Counted from the first letter of the stretch, positions 1-8,826 are shown. The stretch: 64,000 nt of DNA from Plut-88900 sp963668115 (GCA_963668115.1 OY764147.1:2232001-2296000), one strand, 5' to 3'. The notes: generated by a model not told the origin, from the letters alone. Numbers and translations: made by a program.

Positions 1-838
1 CAGGCACGGTGAACGACTCCCGCGGCGCCGTCGACGCTATGATCTCCGCCTCGATCTGCCACTCCGCCCCGACCAGGGAGCACACCACCGATGTCGCCGC
101 TACCTGCCCCGGCCGGTGATACCGGTATCTCACGTCCCTGTACTCGTCGATAATGTCGTGCCGGGTCACGTAACCATGGCTCCAGACCACGTTATCCCAG
201 TCCGCACCGTTCGCTTTCAGGATATTGTCGAAGTTCTTGTAGACCGCCTCCGTCTGGGCGCTAAAGTCCCCAACCCCAATCACCTCCGCTTCATGCGACG
301 CCACGTCTCCCAGCCGCCCACCTGACAGCACTGGCTGCTTTCCCGCGATGGGCTGCTGCCCCGTCACGTATATCGTATCCCCGACCCGAACGGAATGCGG
401 CGACCCCAAAGGCACGAACGTATCCGGCACGTTGCTCACGCAATGCTTCGGCTCCCCGATGTACGCAATCACGTCCACCTCGATGAGCAACTCGGGTTGA
501 AGTAGGGGCATCCCCACCGTGGCCCCCGCCCTCTGGTAGTAGGGCAGGTACTGGAAATGGACCTGCCGGGCCTTCTGCCTGTCCTCGGGATTGGCTAGGT
601 AACAGTTGTACTTGACCACGTCGTTCCACGTCGCCCCGCCCGCCGTCAGTATCGCCTCGATGTTCTGGTATACCTGGTGCGCCTGGGCCTCCACGTTCCC
701 TCTCCCCACCATCTCCCCATCCGGCCCCCGACCCACAATCCCCGACGTATACAGCACGTTACCCACCTTGACCCCGTGCGCAAACTTCAGAGCCTCCGTT
801 GAGTAAATGCCCGGTGCCGTTATCTGTTCTTTCTTCAT
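1..838 (-). CDS. Tandem RidA/YjgF-family protein (C-terminus cut off)
   Basis: The gene reads from an ATG at 838 to the window edge with no stop, giving about 279 residues. Two RidA-like repeats can be seen. The first has GVKVGNVLYTSG and the N-term helix VEAQAHQVYQNIEAIL. The second has VRVGDTIYVTGQQP and the helix AQTEAVYKNFDNILKA. RidA proteins usually deaminate reactive enamine/imine intermediates or act as isomerases on small metabolites. In both halves the stretch that normally carries the imine-binding arginine (PEARSAVEV-like) reads differently: MPLLQPELLIEVD in the first and AATSVVCSLVG in the second. Deaminase activity is therefore doubtful. The next gene upstream on this strand is the TauE-like carrier, 73 bp away. 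Family assignment is firm, function unknown. Confidence 0.85.
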   Translation of the reverse strand, partial: MKKEQITAPGIYSTEALKFAHGVKVGNVLYTSGIVGRGPDGEMVGRGNVEAQAHQVYQNIEAILTAGGATWNDVVKYNCYLANPEDRQKARQVHFQYLPYYQRAGATVGMPLLQPELLIEVDVIAYIGEPKHCVSNVPDTFVPLGSPHSVRVGDTIYVTGQQPIAGKQPVLSGGRLGDVASHEAEVIGVGDFSAQTEAVYKNFDNILKANGADWDNVVWSHGYVTRHDIIDEYRDVRYRYHRPGQVAATSVVCSLVGAEWQIEAEIIASTAPRESFTVP

Positions 839-911
839 TCCGTGCTCCTGCTAACTATGGGTGTCGGGAAAACATATTCAGCACGCGGCCGGGTGTCAAC
901 TGGCTTCCCGT

Positions 912-1682
912 TCAAAACCCCACCCCCGACTTCACCAGCAAGCTCACCGACGCCGTAAGCATCATCGCTGTGAGCACGCCTATCAGGGCCTTCTCGGGGA
1001 TGCGGGTCGTCAGTAGGCTCCCGACTATAACCGCCGGCACGGCCCCGAGGCTCATATAGAGAACCGTGCTCCACTCCACCAGGTCCTGGCTCAGGTATCC
1101 CAGAGTCCCGATAACCATCAGCACTAGGGACACCCCGATAGTCGTTCCCACAACCTTGTCCGCACTGATCCGGTACAGGATAAGCACCGGCGCCGTCATA
1201 AGCGTTCCCGCCCCAATTGACGTAGCTCCCATTATCAAACCCAGCCCCGCCCCCAGCCCCGAGCCCGCCACCCACCTCCTCGGGCCCAGGTGAGCGACGC
1301 CATTCTCATTGCGCCGCTGTTTAAGCCTTAACTGAAGGAAGAGTAGACCCGCTCCCGCCAGCACCAGCAACCCGATTATCAGGTTCACCCACGCCTCCAA
1401 CGAGTCCCCGTACTCGGTGTAAAGCCCCGACAGCAGGGCCACACCCGCCACCGCCCCCGGCATCCCTCCCACCAGCAGCGACCCTCCCACCCGGTAGTTG
1501 AACGTGCCCTGTCTGCTGTGCTGCACGAATCCCGCCGCCTTGACAATCGCTGTAAAGGGAAACGTCGTGGCGATGGCCTCAACCGTGGAAAACCCTAGAA
1601 AGAACACCAGGCTCGGCACAGCCAGTGCCGCCCCACCCACCCCCGTCACCCCGACGGCAAACCCCAGCCCCACCCCCAGCAA
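912..1682 (-). CDS. TauE/SafE-family sulfite/organosulfonate exporter-like membrane protein
   Basis: This 256-residue protein is almost entirely hydrophobic with about eight predicted membrane spans. It has the glycine-rich repeat typical of the family near the start (GLGFAVGVTGVGGAALAVPSL) and again in the middle (GLGLIMGATSIGAGTLMTAP). TauE/SafE proteins move small sulfur-containing anions such as sulfite or sulfoacetate; the substrate here cannot be told. A TTG at 1682 is taken as start because an in-frame TGA lies ten codons upstream and no ATG or GTG is available between. It lies 108 bp downstream of the methyltransferase gene and could be at the end of the same transcript. Confidence 0.8.
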   Translation of the reverse strand: MLGVGLGFAVGVTGVGGAALAVPSLVFFLGFSTVEAIATTFPFTAIVKAAGFVQHSRQGTFNYRVGGSLLVGGMPGAVAGVALLSGLYTEYGDSLEAWVNLIIGLLVLAGAGLLFLQLRLKQRRNENGVAHLGPRRWVAGSGLGAGLGLIMGATSIGAGTLMTAPVLILYRISADKVVGTTIGVSLVLMVIGTLGYLSQDLVEWSTVLYMSLGAVPAVIVGSLLTTRIPEKALIGVLTAMMLTASVSLLVKSGVGF

Positions 1683-1790
1683 TATTTCAACGGCGATATC
1701 TATACGAACCCCTCAGTGCAGGAATTTCCGCGGAGTGTCGACGTTTGACCCTTGGCCCATTCTACCCTTTCGGAGAGGGAGCCCGTGGGT

Positions 1791-2711
1791 TCAGGGCACC
1801 CGGGCCAGCACGTCTATCTGGTGAGCAATGTACACCAGCTCCCGACTCCCCACCTGCGCACGCCGCCTCCTTATCCAACCCTCAAAGATCTTGGAATCGA
1901 TCCCTTCCCTTCCCGTGAGCGCTCCCTCCACCGTATCTATAATGGCGTGAAGGAAGACCTCATCGTCCCCTTTGTAGCCTTCATCCGTGGGATATACCAC
2001 CCAGTCCGACGCCCCCGCATCCACCACCCCTGCCCCGATCTTCCTCAATCCCGAAAACAGCTTCCGCCCTGTCCTGCTATCCCCCGACTGCTTCCCGTCA
2101 ATCACCCTCTCATCCATCGTCCGGTGATAGGTCTCCTCAATCTGCTTGTCCAACACAGGATCGATAGCTGGCTCAAAAATCGTCCCCCTGTCGAAGTTAA
2201 TGCACAAGTACAGCAGCCCGCCGCTCTTTAGGCACTCTCCCATCAGGGGCAGCGCCGTGTTTAAGTCCACTAGGTCGAGGAATGCCTGCGCGATAACGAG
2301 GTCGTATGCAGATCGAGACTCGGGCCTCTTCAGAAATTCCAGGGCATCCGCCGCTTCGTAGGACAGGTCAAAGCGCATCCCCTCCCCCCCCACCCGACAC
2401 CCCCGTTCACCTGCTTCTTCCACCCTAAACCCTGAATCCCTCGCCCACTCCAACAGCCGCCGCATCCCCTCCTCCACGTTCCCCGGCTCCATCTCTACCG
2501 CCGTGTAATTGCAGTCCGTCAGCAGTCGCCGCTCAATCACCCTCTGCACCATCGACCCCGTCCCCGCCCCCAGTTCCAGCGCTTCCACCTTTCGACCCAT
2601 CGGCAAAGCCTCACCTAATGAGTTCCACACCCTCTGGTTCAACGACCTGTCGTCTATCGACTTCTTCGCCGCCAGGTATCGATGGTATTCGGGCGTCCCG
2701 GAATTTGGCAA
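1791..2711 (-). CDS. Class I SAM-dependent methyltransferase
   Basis: The 306-residue protein has a Rossmann methyltransferase core. Motif I is ALELGAGTGSM at about residues 44-54, the acidic end of strand 2 is AVEME near residue 72, and strand 4 is YDLVIAQAFLDLVDL near residue 135. The C-terminal half is family-specific and I do not recognise a substrate. It is the last gene of a compact operon and starts 10 bp after the glycosyltransferase stop. In that setting it probably methylates the product of the GTP cyclohydrolase/PTPS/glycosyltransferase set. That is inference from position only. Confidence 0.8.
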   Translation of the reverse strand: MPNSGTPEYHRYLAAKKSIDDRSLNQRVWNSLGEALPMGRKVEALELGAGTGSMVQRVIERRLLTDCNYTAVEMEPGNVEEGMRRLLEWARDSGFRVEEAGERGCRVGGEGMRFDLSYEAADALEFLKRPESRSAYDLVIAQAFLDLVDLNTALPLMGECLKSGGLLYLCINFDRGTIFEPAIDPVLDKQIEETYHRTMDERVIDGKQSGDSRTGRKLFSGLRKIGAGVVDAGASDWVVYPTDEGYKGDDEVFLHAIIDTVEGALTGREGIDSKIFEGWIRRRRAQVGSRELVYIAHQIDVLARVP

Positions 2712-2721
2712 TGCTCAGCCC

Positions 2722-3786
2722 TCAGCCGACCATATCCAGCAGGAATTGCCGCACGATTTCCGCACTCTCCTCCCAGGTTGGATGGTCTGCATACGTCGTC
2801 AGGGCGGCCAGTGCCATCTCGGTGAGCAGTGCCCTGTCCTGGACCAGCCGCATAACATGCTGCGCCAGCCCCGACACGTCATCCGGTGCCACTAGGAACC
2901 CGTTCACCCCGTGCCTTACCGTCTCCGAAGCCGCCCCCGATGTCGTAGCCAAAGCAGGCAGCCCGAAACCCATCCCCTCCATATACACGATCCCGAAACC
3001 CTCGTAGGAGGACGGCGCCGCCAGCACGTGGCTCTCTTCCAATAGTCCCTTGAGATCGTCATCGTTGAGCGCGCCGCGGAACGTGATCCTTTCCGATAGC
3101 CCCTTCTCTGACACCCGCGCCCGCATCCCTGCGGCATACGCAGGGTCTGCATCAGCCCCCACCACCTCCAGCCGCCACCCGGGCCCCGATATCGCCAGCG
3201 CATCAATTAACGTGTGCAGCCCCTTTCGCGGTATGAGATTCCCGATGAATAGCAACCGCAACGGCCCCGCCCCCGAGGCCCGCTCCATCACACTCTGCGG
3301 TGTGACGTTCGGCTTCAACCGGTCTCCGCCGGGATACGCGATTACGTGACCCTTCATGTCGCCCAACGCCTCGGCCACGTCGCGCCGGGTCGTGCGGCTG
3401 TTGAAGATGAACGCGTTTATCGTCTCGAGGTATCGGGTCTCCACCCACCGGTAGAACGGCATCGCCCATCGTGAGTGCAATTCCTTGGACCTCAAATGAT
3501 GGACTATCGAGACCTTCGGAATCCCCCACAGGGACCGGTTCAGCCGGAAAAACGATGGATGGTTCAGTTCATCCTGCAAAAGGACATCCAGTTCCAGCCC
3601 CTTGATCTTCCTCTGCAAGTCTTTCGAGAAGTTGTGGGTCAGCAGACGCGGGTAGCTGTCCCAGGGCAGGGATATAACCTCCACCTCGTCCCCCGACTCC
3701 CGCAAATGCTCAACCAGCTTCCGGTCGTACAGAAACCCGCCCGACATCGTCGAAAGCGGGCCGTATATCACCAGCCCGACCCGCAT
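2722..3786 (-). CDS. Family 4 glycosyltransferase (GT-B fold)
   Basis: From ATG 3786 the protein is 354 residues. The N-terminus MRVGLVIYGPLSTMSGG is the usual start of a retaining GT4 enzyme. The middle has RLLFIGNLIPRKGL, opening the donor-binding domain, and the C-terminal half carries the E-x7-E motif in SSYEGFGIVYMEGMGFG. The open frame continues 35 codons further upstream, but the ATG at 3786 shares its A with the TGA stop of the PTPS-like gene (TGATG), which marks a coupled start, so I use it. The acceptor and sugar are unknown. Within the operon it may glycosylate a pterin- or pyrimidine-derived compound. Confidence 0.85.
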   Translation of the reverse strand: MRVGLVIYGPLSTMSGGFLYDRKLVEHLRESGDEVEVISLPWDSYPRLLTHNFSKDLQRKIKGLELDVLLQDELNHPSFFRLNRSLWGIPKVSIVHHLRSKELHSRWAMPFYRWVETRYLETINAFIFNSRTTRRDVAEALGDMKGHVIAYPGGDRLKPNVTPQSVMERASGAGPLRLLFIGNLIPRKGLHTLIDALAISGPGWRLEVVGADADPAYAAGMRARVSEKGLSERITFRGALNDDDLKGLLEESHVLAAPSSYEGFGIVYMEGMGFGLPALATTSGAASETVRHGVNGFLVAPDDVSGLAQHVMRLVQDRALLTEMALAALTTYADHPTWEESAEIVRQFLLDMVG

Positions 3787-4163
3787 CAGAGTTCGAGACG
3801 GTAGGACGCCCATGCGTCGGCGTCCTCGTACATCTTCACCGTAACCGCCGAGAGTCCCTTCGTCTTTATCGACCCGGCCAGCGACTCGCATGTTATGCGG
3901 GAGAAGTGCTCGATGCTCGGGTTCAGGCCCTTGAATTCCTCGAAGTCGTTCAGGGTGCGGTCCCTGTACCGTTCCACCAGCGCCTCAAGGTTGGTCGTAA
4001 TGTCCACTATGTCCACCAGGTAGCCGTGCTCGTCCAGCTCGGGCCCCTCCAGCATTACCTCAATGGCATAGTGGTGGGAATTAAGCTCGTTCTCCGGGCC
4101 CCAGTCCCCGCCCACCAGGTAATGCTGGCCTATGAAGTCCCGTTTTACGGATACCGTGTACAT
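3786..4163 (-). CDS. 6-pyruvoyl-tetrahydropterin synthase/QueD-like protein with altered active site
   Basis: At 125 residues it has the normal length for a T-fold PTPS/QueD protein. Aligned by eye to E. coli QueD, the first zinc histidine (H14, FIGQH) and the third (H30, in NSHHY) are kept. The second zinc histidine is N28, the catalytic cysteine position is E24, and the Asp-His pair of the LDHHYLND motif reads YRDRTLND. Normal QueD or PTPS chemistry is therefore unlikely unless H31 or other residues take over. It sits between the dehydrogenase (21 bp) and the glycosyltransferase (TGATG overlap). Fold assignment is good, reaction unknown. Confidence 0.8.
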   Translation of the reverse strand: MYTVSVKRDFIGQHYLVGGDWGPENELNSHHYAIEVMLEGPELDEHGYLVDIVDITTNLEALVERYRDRTLNDFEEFKGLNPSIEHFSRITCESLAGSIKTKGLSAVTVKMYEDADAWASYRLEL

Positions 4164-4184
4164 TCGCTTCCCTCCCGTGCCGAA

Positions 4185-5204
4185 TCAGTCTTCGTAGGTG
4201 AAAAGGACCTGCAACGCGCTCCCCGGGTCCCGATCCAGAAGATCGTAGGCCTCTGCCGCCTCCTCCAGGCTGAAGGCATGGCTCACCAGCCGGGACGGCC
4301 GCAGCTTCCTTATCATCGACCACGCAACGTCAAACCGTCGCGCCTTGCTCCACCTCCCCGACCACTCAGGTGCTATCGTACTCACCTGGCTGCTTATCAT
4401 CCGCACCCGGTCCCTGTGAAACCGCCCTCCCAGTTCCAGGCTGGCCGTCTTCGTTCCGTACCAGGACCCGACCACTATCCGACCCCCGTATCCCACCGCC
4501 TTCACCGCCAAGTCCAGCGCCGCCGGATTCCCCGATAGCTCAAAAGACAAGTCTGCGCCCCGGTACTCCCGACTCCCTTGCAGCGCCTCCGTCAACCCCG
4601 GATCGTCTGGCGTCAGGCTCGCCGTTGCCCCCAGCGCGATGGACTCCTCTCTCCGATCCTCGTACTGGTCTACCGTAACTAGGCTTGCTAGGGGCGTCAT
4701 CGAAAGCAACGCCGTTACAAGCAGACCCACCACCCCCTGCCCGAATACCGCCGCCTGCTCCCCGATGGATGGCTGACCGTCCATCACTAGGTTGACAGCC
4801 GTCTCCATCGTCGGCAGGAAGACGGCGTCTTCCGGCTCCATGTGTTCTGGCGCCTTGATGAGATCGGATGCAGGGCAGATGAAACCGCTTTCGTGCGGCC
4901 GGAAGCAGAAGACCAGGTCCCCCACCCCGACACCTTCCACCCCTGTTCCAACCTCCTCCACCCTCCCGACCGCCGCATAACCGTATTTGACAGGGTATTG
5001 GACTGCCCCGCCAAGTGCGGCAATAGACTCGTCCAACTGGAGTTCGGACGGCATATGCCCGCGGTAGAGCAGCATCTCCGTGCCGGAGCTTATGGCCGAC
5101 ACCAGGGTCCTTACCAGCGCCTCCCCCAGGCCCGGCCTCCCAAGCGTCGACCTTTCCACTTCGACGCGGTACGGGGCCGCAAAGACGAGAGCCGAATGGG
5201 ACAT
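4185..5204 (-). CDS. MDR-superfamily dehydrogenase without zinc ligands
   Basis: The 339-residue protein has the medium-chain dehydrogenase layout. A GroES-like N-domain with GYAAVGRVEEVG is followed by a Rossmann domain with AAVFGQGVVGLLVT near residue 150 and an acidic strand-2 end (LVTVDQYEDRR). The usual catalytic Cys-His motif is replaced by SAISSGTEMLL, and the four-cysteine structural zinc lobe is absent. It resembles the BchC-like branch of MDR proteins in that stretch. It probably oxidises or reduces an intermediate of the operon product with NAD(P). Its start lies 4 bp downstream of the RibA-RibD fusion stop. Confidence 0.85.
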   Translation of the reverse strand: MSHSALVFAAPYRVEVERSTLGRPGLGEALVRTLVSAISSGTEMLLYRGHMPSELQLDESIAALGGAVQYPVKYGYAAVGRVEEVGTGVEGVGVGDLVFCFRPHESGFICPASDLIKAPEHMEPEDAVFLPTMETAVNLVMDGQPSIGEQAAVFGQGVVGLLVTALLSMTPLASLVTVDQYEDRREESIALGATASLTPDDPGLTEALQGSREYRGADLSFELSGNPAALDLAVKAVGYGGRIVVGSWYGTKTASLELGGRFHRDRVRMISSQVSTIAPEWSGRWSKARRFDVAWSMIRKLRPSRLVSHAFSLEEAAEAYDLLDRDPGSALQVLFTYED

Positions 5205-5208
5205 TGGG

Positions 5209-6555
5209 TCATTCCTTGGAGGGGCCGCCCCACACGGGGTCCCCCCAGACGACCATGTCTTTACCCACCTGCTTGTAGCCCGTGTTGGCCAGGGTCGGGA
5301 ATTCTGCGTAGGCGCCTTCCATGGGCTTCACCGCCCGCATCCCGCCCAACACCACCGGCGCGACCGTCAAAACAACGTGGTCTACCAGCCGCTCCGTCAG
5401 GAAGCTGGTGATCACCCGGGCCCCTCCCTCCACCATCACGCTGCCCATAGCCTCCTTGTCCAACTGCGATAGAAGCGCGGGTAGGTCTACCCAGCCCCGG
5501 TTGTTGGATGGAAGGCAAATCACCCTTGCACCTGCGTCTTCCAATGCTTTCTTCCGCTCGACGGATGCCTGTTCCGTCGTAGCTATCCAGGGCCTCAGGT
5601 TGGTCCCGCCCAGTAGTTGTGCAGTCAACGGGAACCGGAGCCTGCTGTCCAGTATCACGGGTTGCGGCTGTGCGCCCTTGGCCAGCCTGACCGTCAGGCC
5701 CGGATCGTCGGCCAGCACCGTGCCGATGCCCACAAGGATCGCATCGTGAACGCCCCGGACGCTGTGCGTCATGGCCTCCGACTCCGCTCCGCTCAGCCTT
5801 ATGGGCCGGCCCGGTCTCATGGCGATGCAGCCGTCGAGGCTCTGGGCATAAGATAAGGTCACCGTCGGAATCCCCGACTTGCCGTTCCTATTCACGTGCC
5901 TCAGCAGCGTGGGTGTCGTGCCGTTGCTCTCGGTCCCCACCGGCCCGGGTAATGTCGAGAGGTCCAGCAGGTGCCCCAGCTTCGAGGCCTTGGTCTCGAT
6001 GTAGTCCTTGTTCTCTATGGTTATACGCGGCTGCAACGCTTCCCTGGAACTAACATCGATCCCGAACTTCCTCAGCCCGTCTATCTTCGATGGATTGTTC
6101 GTCAACAGCCGCACCGACTTCACGCCGATATCCCTCAGGATGAGGGCCGCCACCTCATAATCCCGCTGGTCCGCCTGGTGCCCGAGGGCAATGTTCGCAT
6201 CAACCGTGTCGTACCCGACATCTTGCAAGTTGTAGGCCTTCAGCTTCTCCAGCAGCCCTATACCTCTTCCCTCTTGACGGAGATAGAGGACTACCCCTCT
6301 CCCTTCCGAGGCGACTCGCTGAATGGCCAGGTTCAATTGGCTTCCACAGTCGCATCGCATGGACCCCAGGACGTCGCCCGTAAAGCACTCCGAGTGGACT
6401 CGCACCAGCACGTCCTCTCCACCTGTAACGTCCCCCGTGACAAAGGCTACGTGCTCCTTGTCGTCCCGGTTGTTGGAGTAGTAATAGAGGCGGAACTCCG
6501 CAACCGGCGTCGGGATCCGGGTCGAAACTCTTCTTTCGATAGTCAGGGCGTGCAT
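5209..6555 (-). CDS. GTP cyclohydrolase II fused to RibD-type reductase domain
   Basis: The 448-residue protein has two domains. Residues 1 to about 205 are GTP cyclohydrolase II, with the zinc cysteines in ECFTGDVLGSMRCDCGSQL and the catalytic LRQEGRGIGL. After a linker, residues about 230-440 match the RibD C-terminal (dihydrofolate-reductase-like) domain: VTLSYAQSLDGCIA, ILVGIGTVLADDPGLTVR and VMVEGGARVITSFL. The first domain opens GTP to a diaminopyrimidinone; the second reduces the ribosyl to a ribityl chain in riboflavin synthesis. No deaminase domain, ribB, ribE or ribH is present here. The gene heads a tight operon with MDR, PTPS-like, GT4 and methyltransferase genes, so it may feed a specialised pathway and not FMN. 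Confidence 0.9.
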   Translation of the reverse strand: MHALTIERRVSTRIPTPVAEFRLYYYSNNRDDKEHVAFVTGDVTGGEDVLVRVHSECFTGDVLGSMRCDCGSQLNLAIQRVASEGRGVVLYLRQEGRGIGLLEKLKAYNLQDVGYDTVDANIALGHQADQRDYEVAALILRDIGVKSVRLLTNNPSKIDGLRKFGIDVSSREALQPRITIENKDYIETKASKLGHLLDLSTLPGPVGTESNGTTPTLLRHVNRNGKSGIPTVTLSYAQSLDGCIAMRPGRPIRLSGAESEAMTHSVRGVHDAILVGIGTVLADDPGLTVRLAKGAQPQPVILDSRLRFPLTAQLLGGTNLRPWIATTEQASVERKKALEDAGARVICLPSNNRGWVDLPALLSQLDKEAMGSVMVEGGARVITSFLTERLVDHVVLTVAPVVLGGMRAVKPMEGAYAEFPTLANTGYKQVGKDMVVWGDPVWGGPSKE

Positions 6556-6725
6556 GGTTATCTAGGGCTTATGTGACTTGGGGAATGGAGACTGCTAAAT
6601 GAGCTGTCCGGCGAAATTCCCCACTGGTCGGATATCGGGTCTCTATTGTCGTGGTTATCGTGGAACGCCGGGTTTATAGCCTGTTACGCGCCCGACCGCA
6701 CAGTCAGGTGCGCGTCGCCTCCAAG
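6556..6725. other. Intergenic gap ahead of the GTP cyclohydrolase operon
   Basis: This 170-bp gap separates the PHP gene from the GTP cyclohydrolase II fusion, both read leftward. It should hold the operon promoter, but I see no convincing consensus pair or riboswitch. No FMN-riboswitch core could be recognised. Confidence 0.4.
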
Positions 6726-7697
6726 TCAATTATGGTACTCGGTGAGTTGAAGTGTCAAATTGAGTGCCCGAACCGTCGATTCCCGAGAGGTTGCGACTAA
6801 ACAAATACAGGCTGGCTCCACGCCCGCGTCCCGTCCGAGCACAGCACCCTCGCCCGCACGTATCCCTCGTCGCCGCAGAATATCGTACCGTGCCCGCGTC
6901 CCGCTCACCTGCCCCCTCACCCGACCGCCCCGACTCACGAATTCCGTATCGTAGGCGAAATGCCATTCCGGGCAGATTGACAGCTCTATCCCCTCTTCCG
7001 AAATGCTCAGATCATCCAGCGTCACGCCCGTGGAGCAATAAAAGTTCCCAGATTCCAGGGCATCCACCACCGCGTCCCTGTCCAGCGTCGGGGCATCCAC
7101 AGCCACCCACCCCCGCCCCGGATTGGCCAGGCTCGGCTTGAAATCTCCCTGGAAGTGATGCGAGTCGTCTACGGCCACTCCATAGATCGGCCTGCCCGCG
7201 GTCAGGACCGCATCCCATATCTCCTCGCAGCCTGGCCGGCCCCCGCCTCCGTAGTTGTTGACCACCGTGTTCCCGTTGAATATCTCCAGCAGATTCGCCC
7301 CCGACACCCGCACAATGTGCCGGTCATCGTATGCCCACGTGTAGTTCGGATGGTTCAGCGACACGATTCCGCCCGCCGCCCGTATCGCATCTATGTTGGC
7401 CTGCAACGTAGGCACCACCTCGCCCGCATCCACCGGCTCCACGTACCCCCTGATCCCTATCGCCCCAAGATGAATGGACCTCTCGCCGCGCTCCAGTTCC
7501 ACCGACACCTCTTCCCCGGGGATCATCAGCGGCCCTTCCACATCCCTCAACCCATGCTCCAGCACCGTAACGTGGTTATGGTCGGTCAGTACCAGGAAAT
7601 CGTATCCGTTGCGCCGGTACCAGCCGACCACCGCTTCCGGGTCCGAATCGCCGTCGGAGCGGTTGGTGTGCGTGTGGATGTTGCCCTTGAACCACAC
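6726..7697 (-). CDS. PHP-domain metallo-phosphoesterase (CehA/McbA-like)
   Basis: The 323-residue protein opens with the PHP metal-binding motif GNIHTHTNRSDGD and continues with FLVLTDHNHV, a glutamate in IPGEEVSVE, SLNHPNYTW and AVDDSHHFQGD. Together these supply the His/Asp/Glu set for a di- or tri-metal centre. PHP enzymes hydrolyse phosphate esters or related bonds; the substrate here is unknown. The start is GTG at 7697, 4 bp after the stop of the D-threonine-aldolase-like gene, so the two are almost certainly co-transcribed. Family call firm, function not. Confidence 0.85.
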   Translation of the reverse strand: MWFKGNIHTHTNRSDGDSDPEAVVGWYRRNGYDFLVLTDHNHVTVLEHGLRDVEGPLMIPGEEVSVELERGERSIHLGAIGIRGYVEPVDAGEVVPTLQANIDAIRAAGGIVSLNHPNYTWAYDDRHIVRVSGANLLEIFNGNTVVNNYGGGGRPGCEEIWDAVLTAGRPIYGVAVDDSHHFQGDFKPSLANPGRGWVAVDAPTLDRDAVVDALESGNFYCSTGVTLDDLSISEEGIELSICPEWHFAYDTEFVSRGGRVRGQVSGTRARYDILRRRGIRAGEGAVLGRDAGVEPACICLVATSRESTVRALNLTLQLTEYHN

Positions 7698-7701
7698 CGC
7701 C

Positions 7702-8802
7702 CTAGTTGTGGCAGCCCCTGGCCGTGATGTCCCACACGGCTTCCACGGCCCCGTTCCGCACCGCCACGTACTGGTCCCACCGGTTGGTCAACATGTCCTG
7801 CTGCCCGCTAATCAAGGTTAGCTTGTCCCCGACCTCCGGCATCTCACCATCCTCGCACCTGAACACGATGTGCTCTTCGTGCAGTGCCTCGGGCGCCAGG
7901 TGCGGCATGTCCTCGACGAACGGCATCACGCCGCCCGGAGAAGCCAGCGCCCGGGTCCCGACGTCCGCCACCACCGTCCCATCCCGGGGCGTGCTCACCA
8001 CCGTACACAGTATCTTCGCCGCATACCGTAGGTCGTCCATATAGTCGAAGTTGTGCGACATCAGGGCGTACGTGCCCCCCTCCACCTCCGTGACCCCGGG
8101 AATCGTGGCCGCAACGTCTATGGTGAACGTCTCACCGGAGGAGACCACCTCCACCGGTATCCCCTCGGCCTCGATGGCGTCCTTCACGTCCAGGCACTGC
8201 TGGATGTACTTGCGGCCCCAGATGAAACGGGTCTCGCGGTCGGGGGACCCGTCCAGGGTCTGGTGGCTCATCACTCCTTTGAAGTCGATGCCCGGCAGCG
8301 AATGTGCCAGCTTGGCCAGCTCAACCCCGTGCCCCTTGCCCCGAATCCCCCCCCGCCCCATCGAAGTGTCCACCTCTATCACGACCCCTATGCTGACCCC
8401 TCTACCCGATGCGATACGGGATAGATTTTTCACATTTTCGGCGTTGTCTACTGCCACCGACACCCTCGCCCGCTCAGCCACGGAACACAGCCGGGTTATC
8501 TTGTCCTCCGTAACGATCTGGTTCGGGATGAGAATGTCGTCAATTCCGCCCTCCACCATCACCTCCGCTTCCGCAACCTTCGCAGTGCACACTCCCCCCA
8601 CCGTCCCCCCCTCCCGGATCTGAAGGTGCGCCACTATCGGGCTCTTGGTGTTCTTCACGTGGGCCCTCATCTTGCACGCGCTGTCCTTGTACGTCTCCGC
8701 GACGAACCGGTAGTTGTGCTCCAGCGCCTCCATGTCCACCAGGAGGCAGGGTGTATCAAGGTCTTCTACCGATGTCCCGACGCGCGGTCTGTAGTTTTCC
8801 AA
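7702..8802 (-). CDS. D-threonine aldolase/DSD1-like PLP fold-III protein
   Basis: This 366-residue protein belongs to the alanine-racemase-like PLP family that includes D-threonine aldolase and D-serine dehydratase. It starts LDTPCLLVDMEALEHN and has the PLP lysine in MRAHVKNTKSP. It keeps GIDDILIPNQIV and a phosphate-binding region near VSSGETFTID. The metal-binding His-x-Cys of the C-terminal domain (PSHVC-like) is replaced by SGQQDMLTNRWDQY, so the usual Mn/Zn site is missing. The TTG start at 8802 is preceded by GGAGGAGT. It is the middle of a three-gene operon with the paralogue upstream and the PHP gene downstream. Confidence 0.85.
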   Translation of the reverse strand: MENYRPRVGTSVEDLDTPCLLVDMEALEHNYRFVAETYKDSACKMRAHVKNTKSPIVAHLQIREGGTVGGVCTAKVAEAEVMVEGGIDDILIPNQIVTEDKITRLCSVAERARVSVAVDNAENVKNLSRIASGRGVSIGVVIEVDTSMGRGGIRGKGHGVELAKLAHSLPGIDFKGVMSHQTLDGSPDRETRFIWGRKYIQQCLDVKDAIEAEGIPVEVVSSGETFTIDVAATIPGVTEVEGGTYALMSHNFDYMDDLRYAAKILCTVVSTPRDGTVVADVGTRALASPGGVMPFVEDMPHLAPEALHEEHIVFRCEDGEMPEVGDKLTLISGQQDMLTNRWDQYVAVRNGAVEAVWDITARGCHN

Positions 8803-8826
8803 GTTACTCCTCCGTTTGAATGAGGG

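Noticed and set aside
6556..6725. FMN riboswitch ahead of the GTP cyclohydrolase II gene
   Set aside because: The conserved AGGGGC/GGUGAAAUUC-type core of the FMN riboswitch was looked for and not found.
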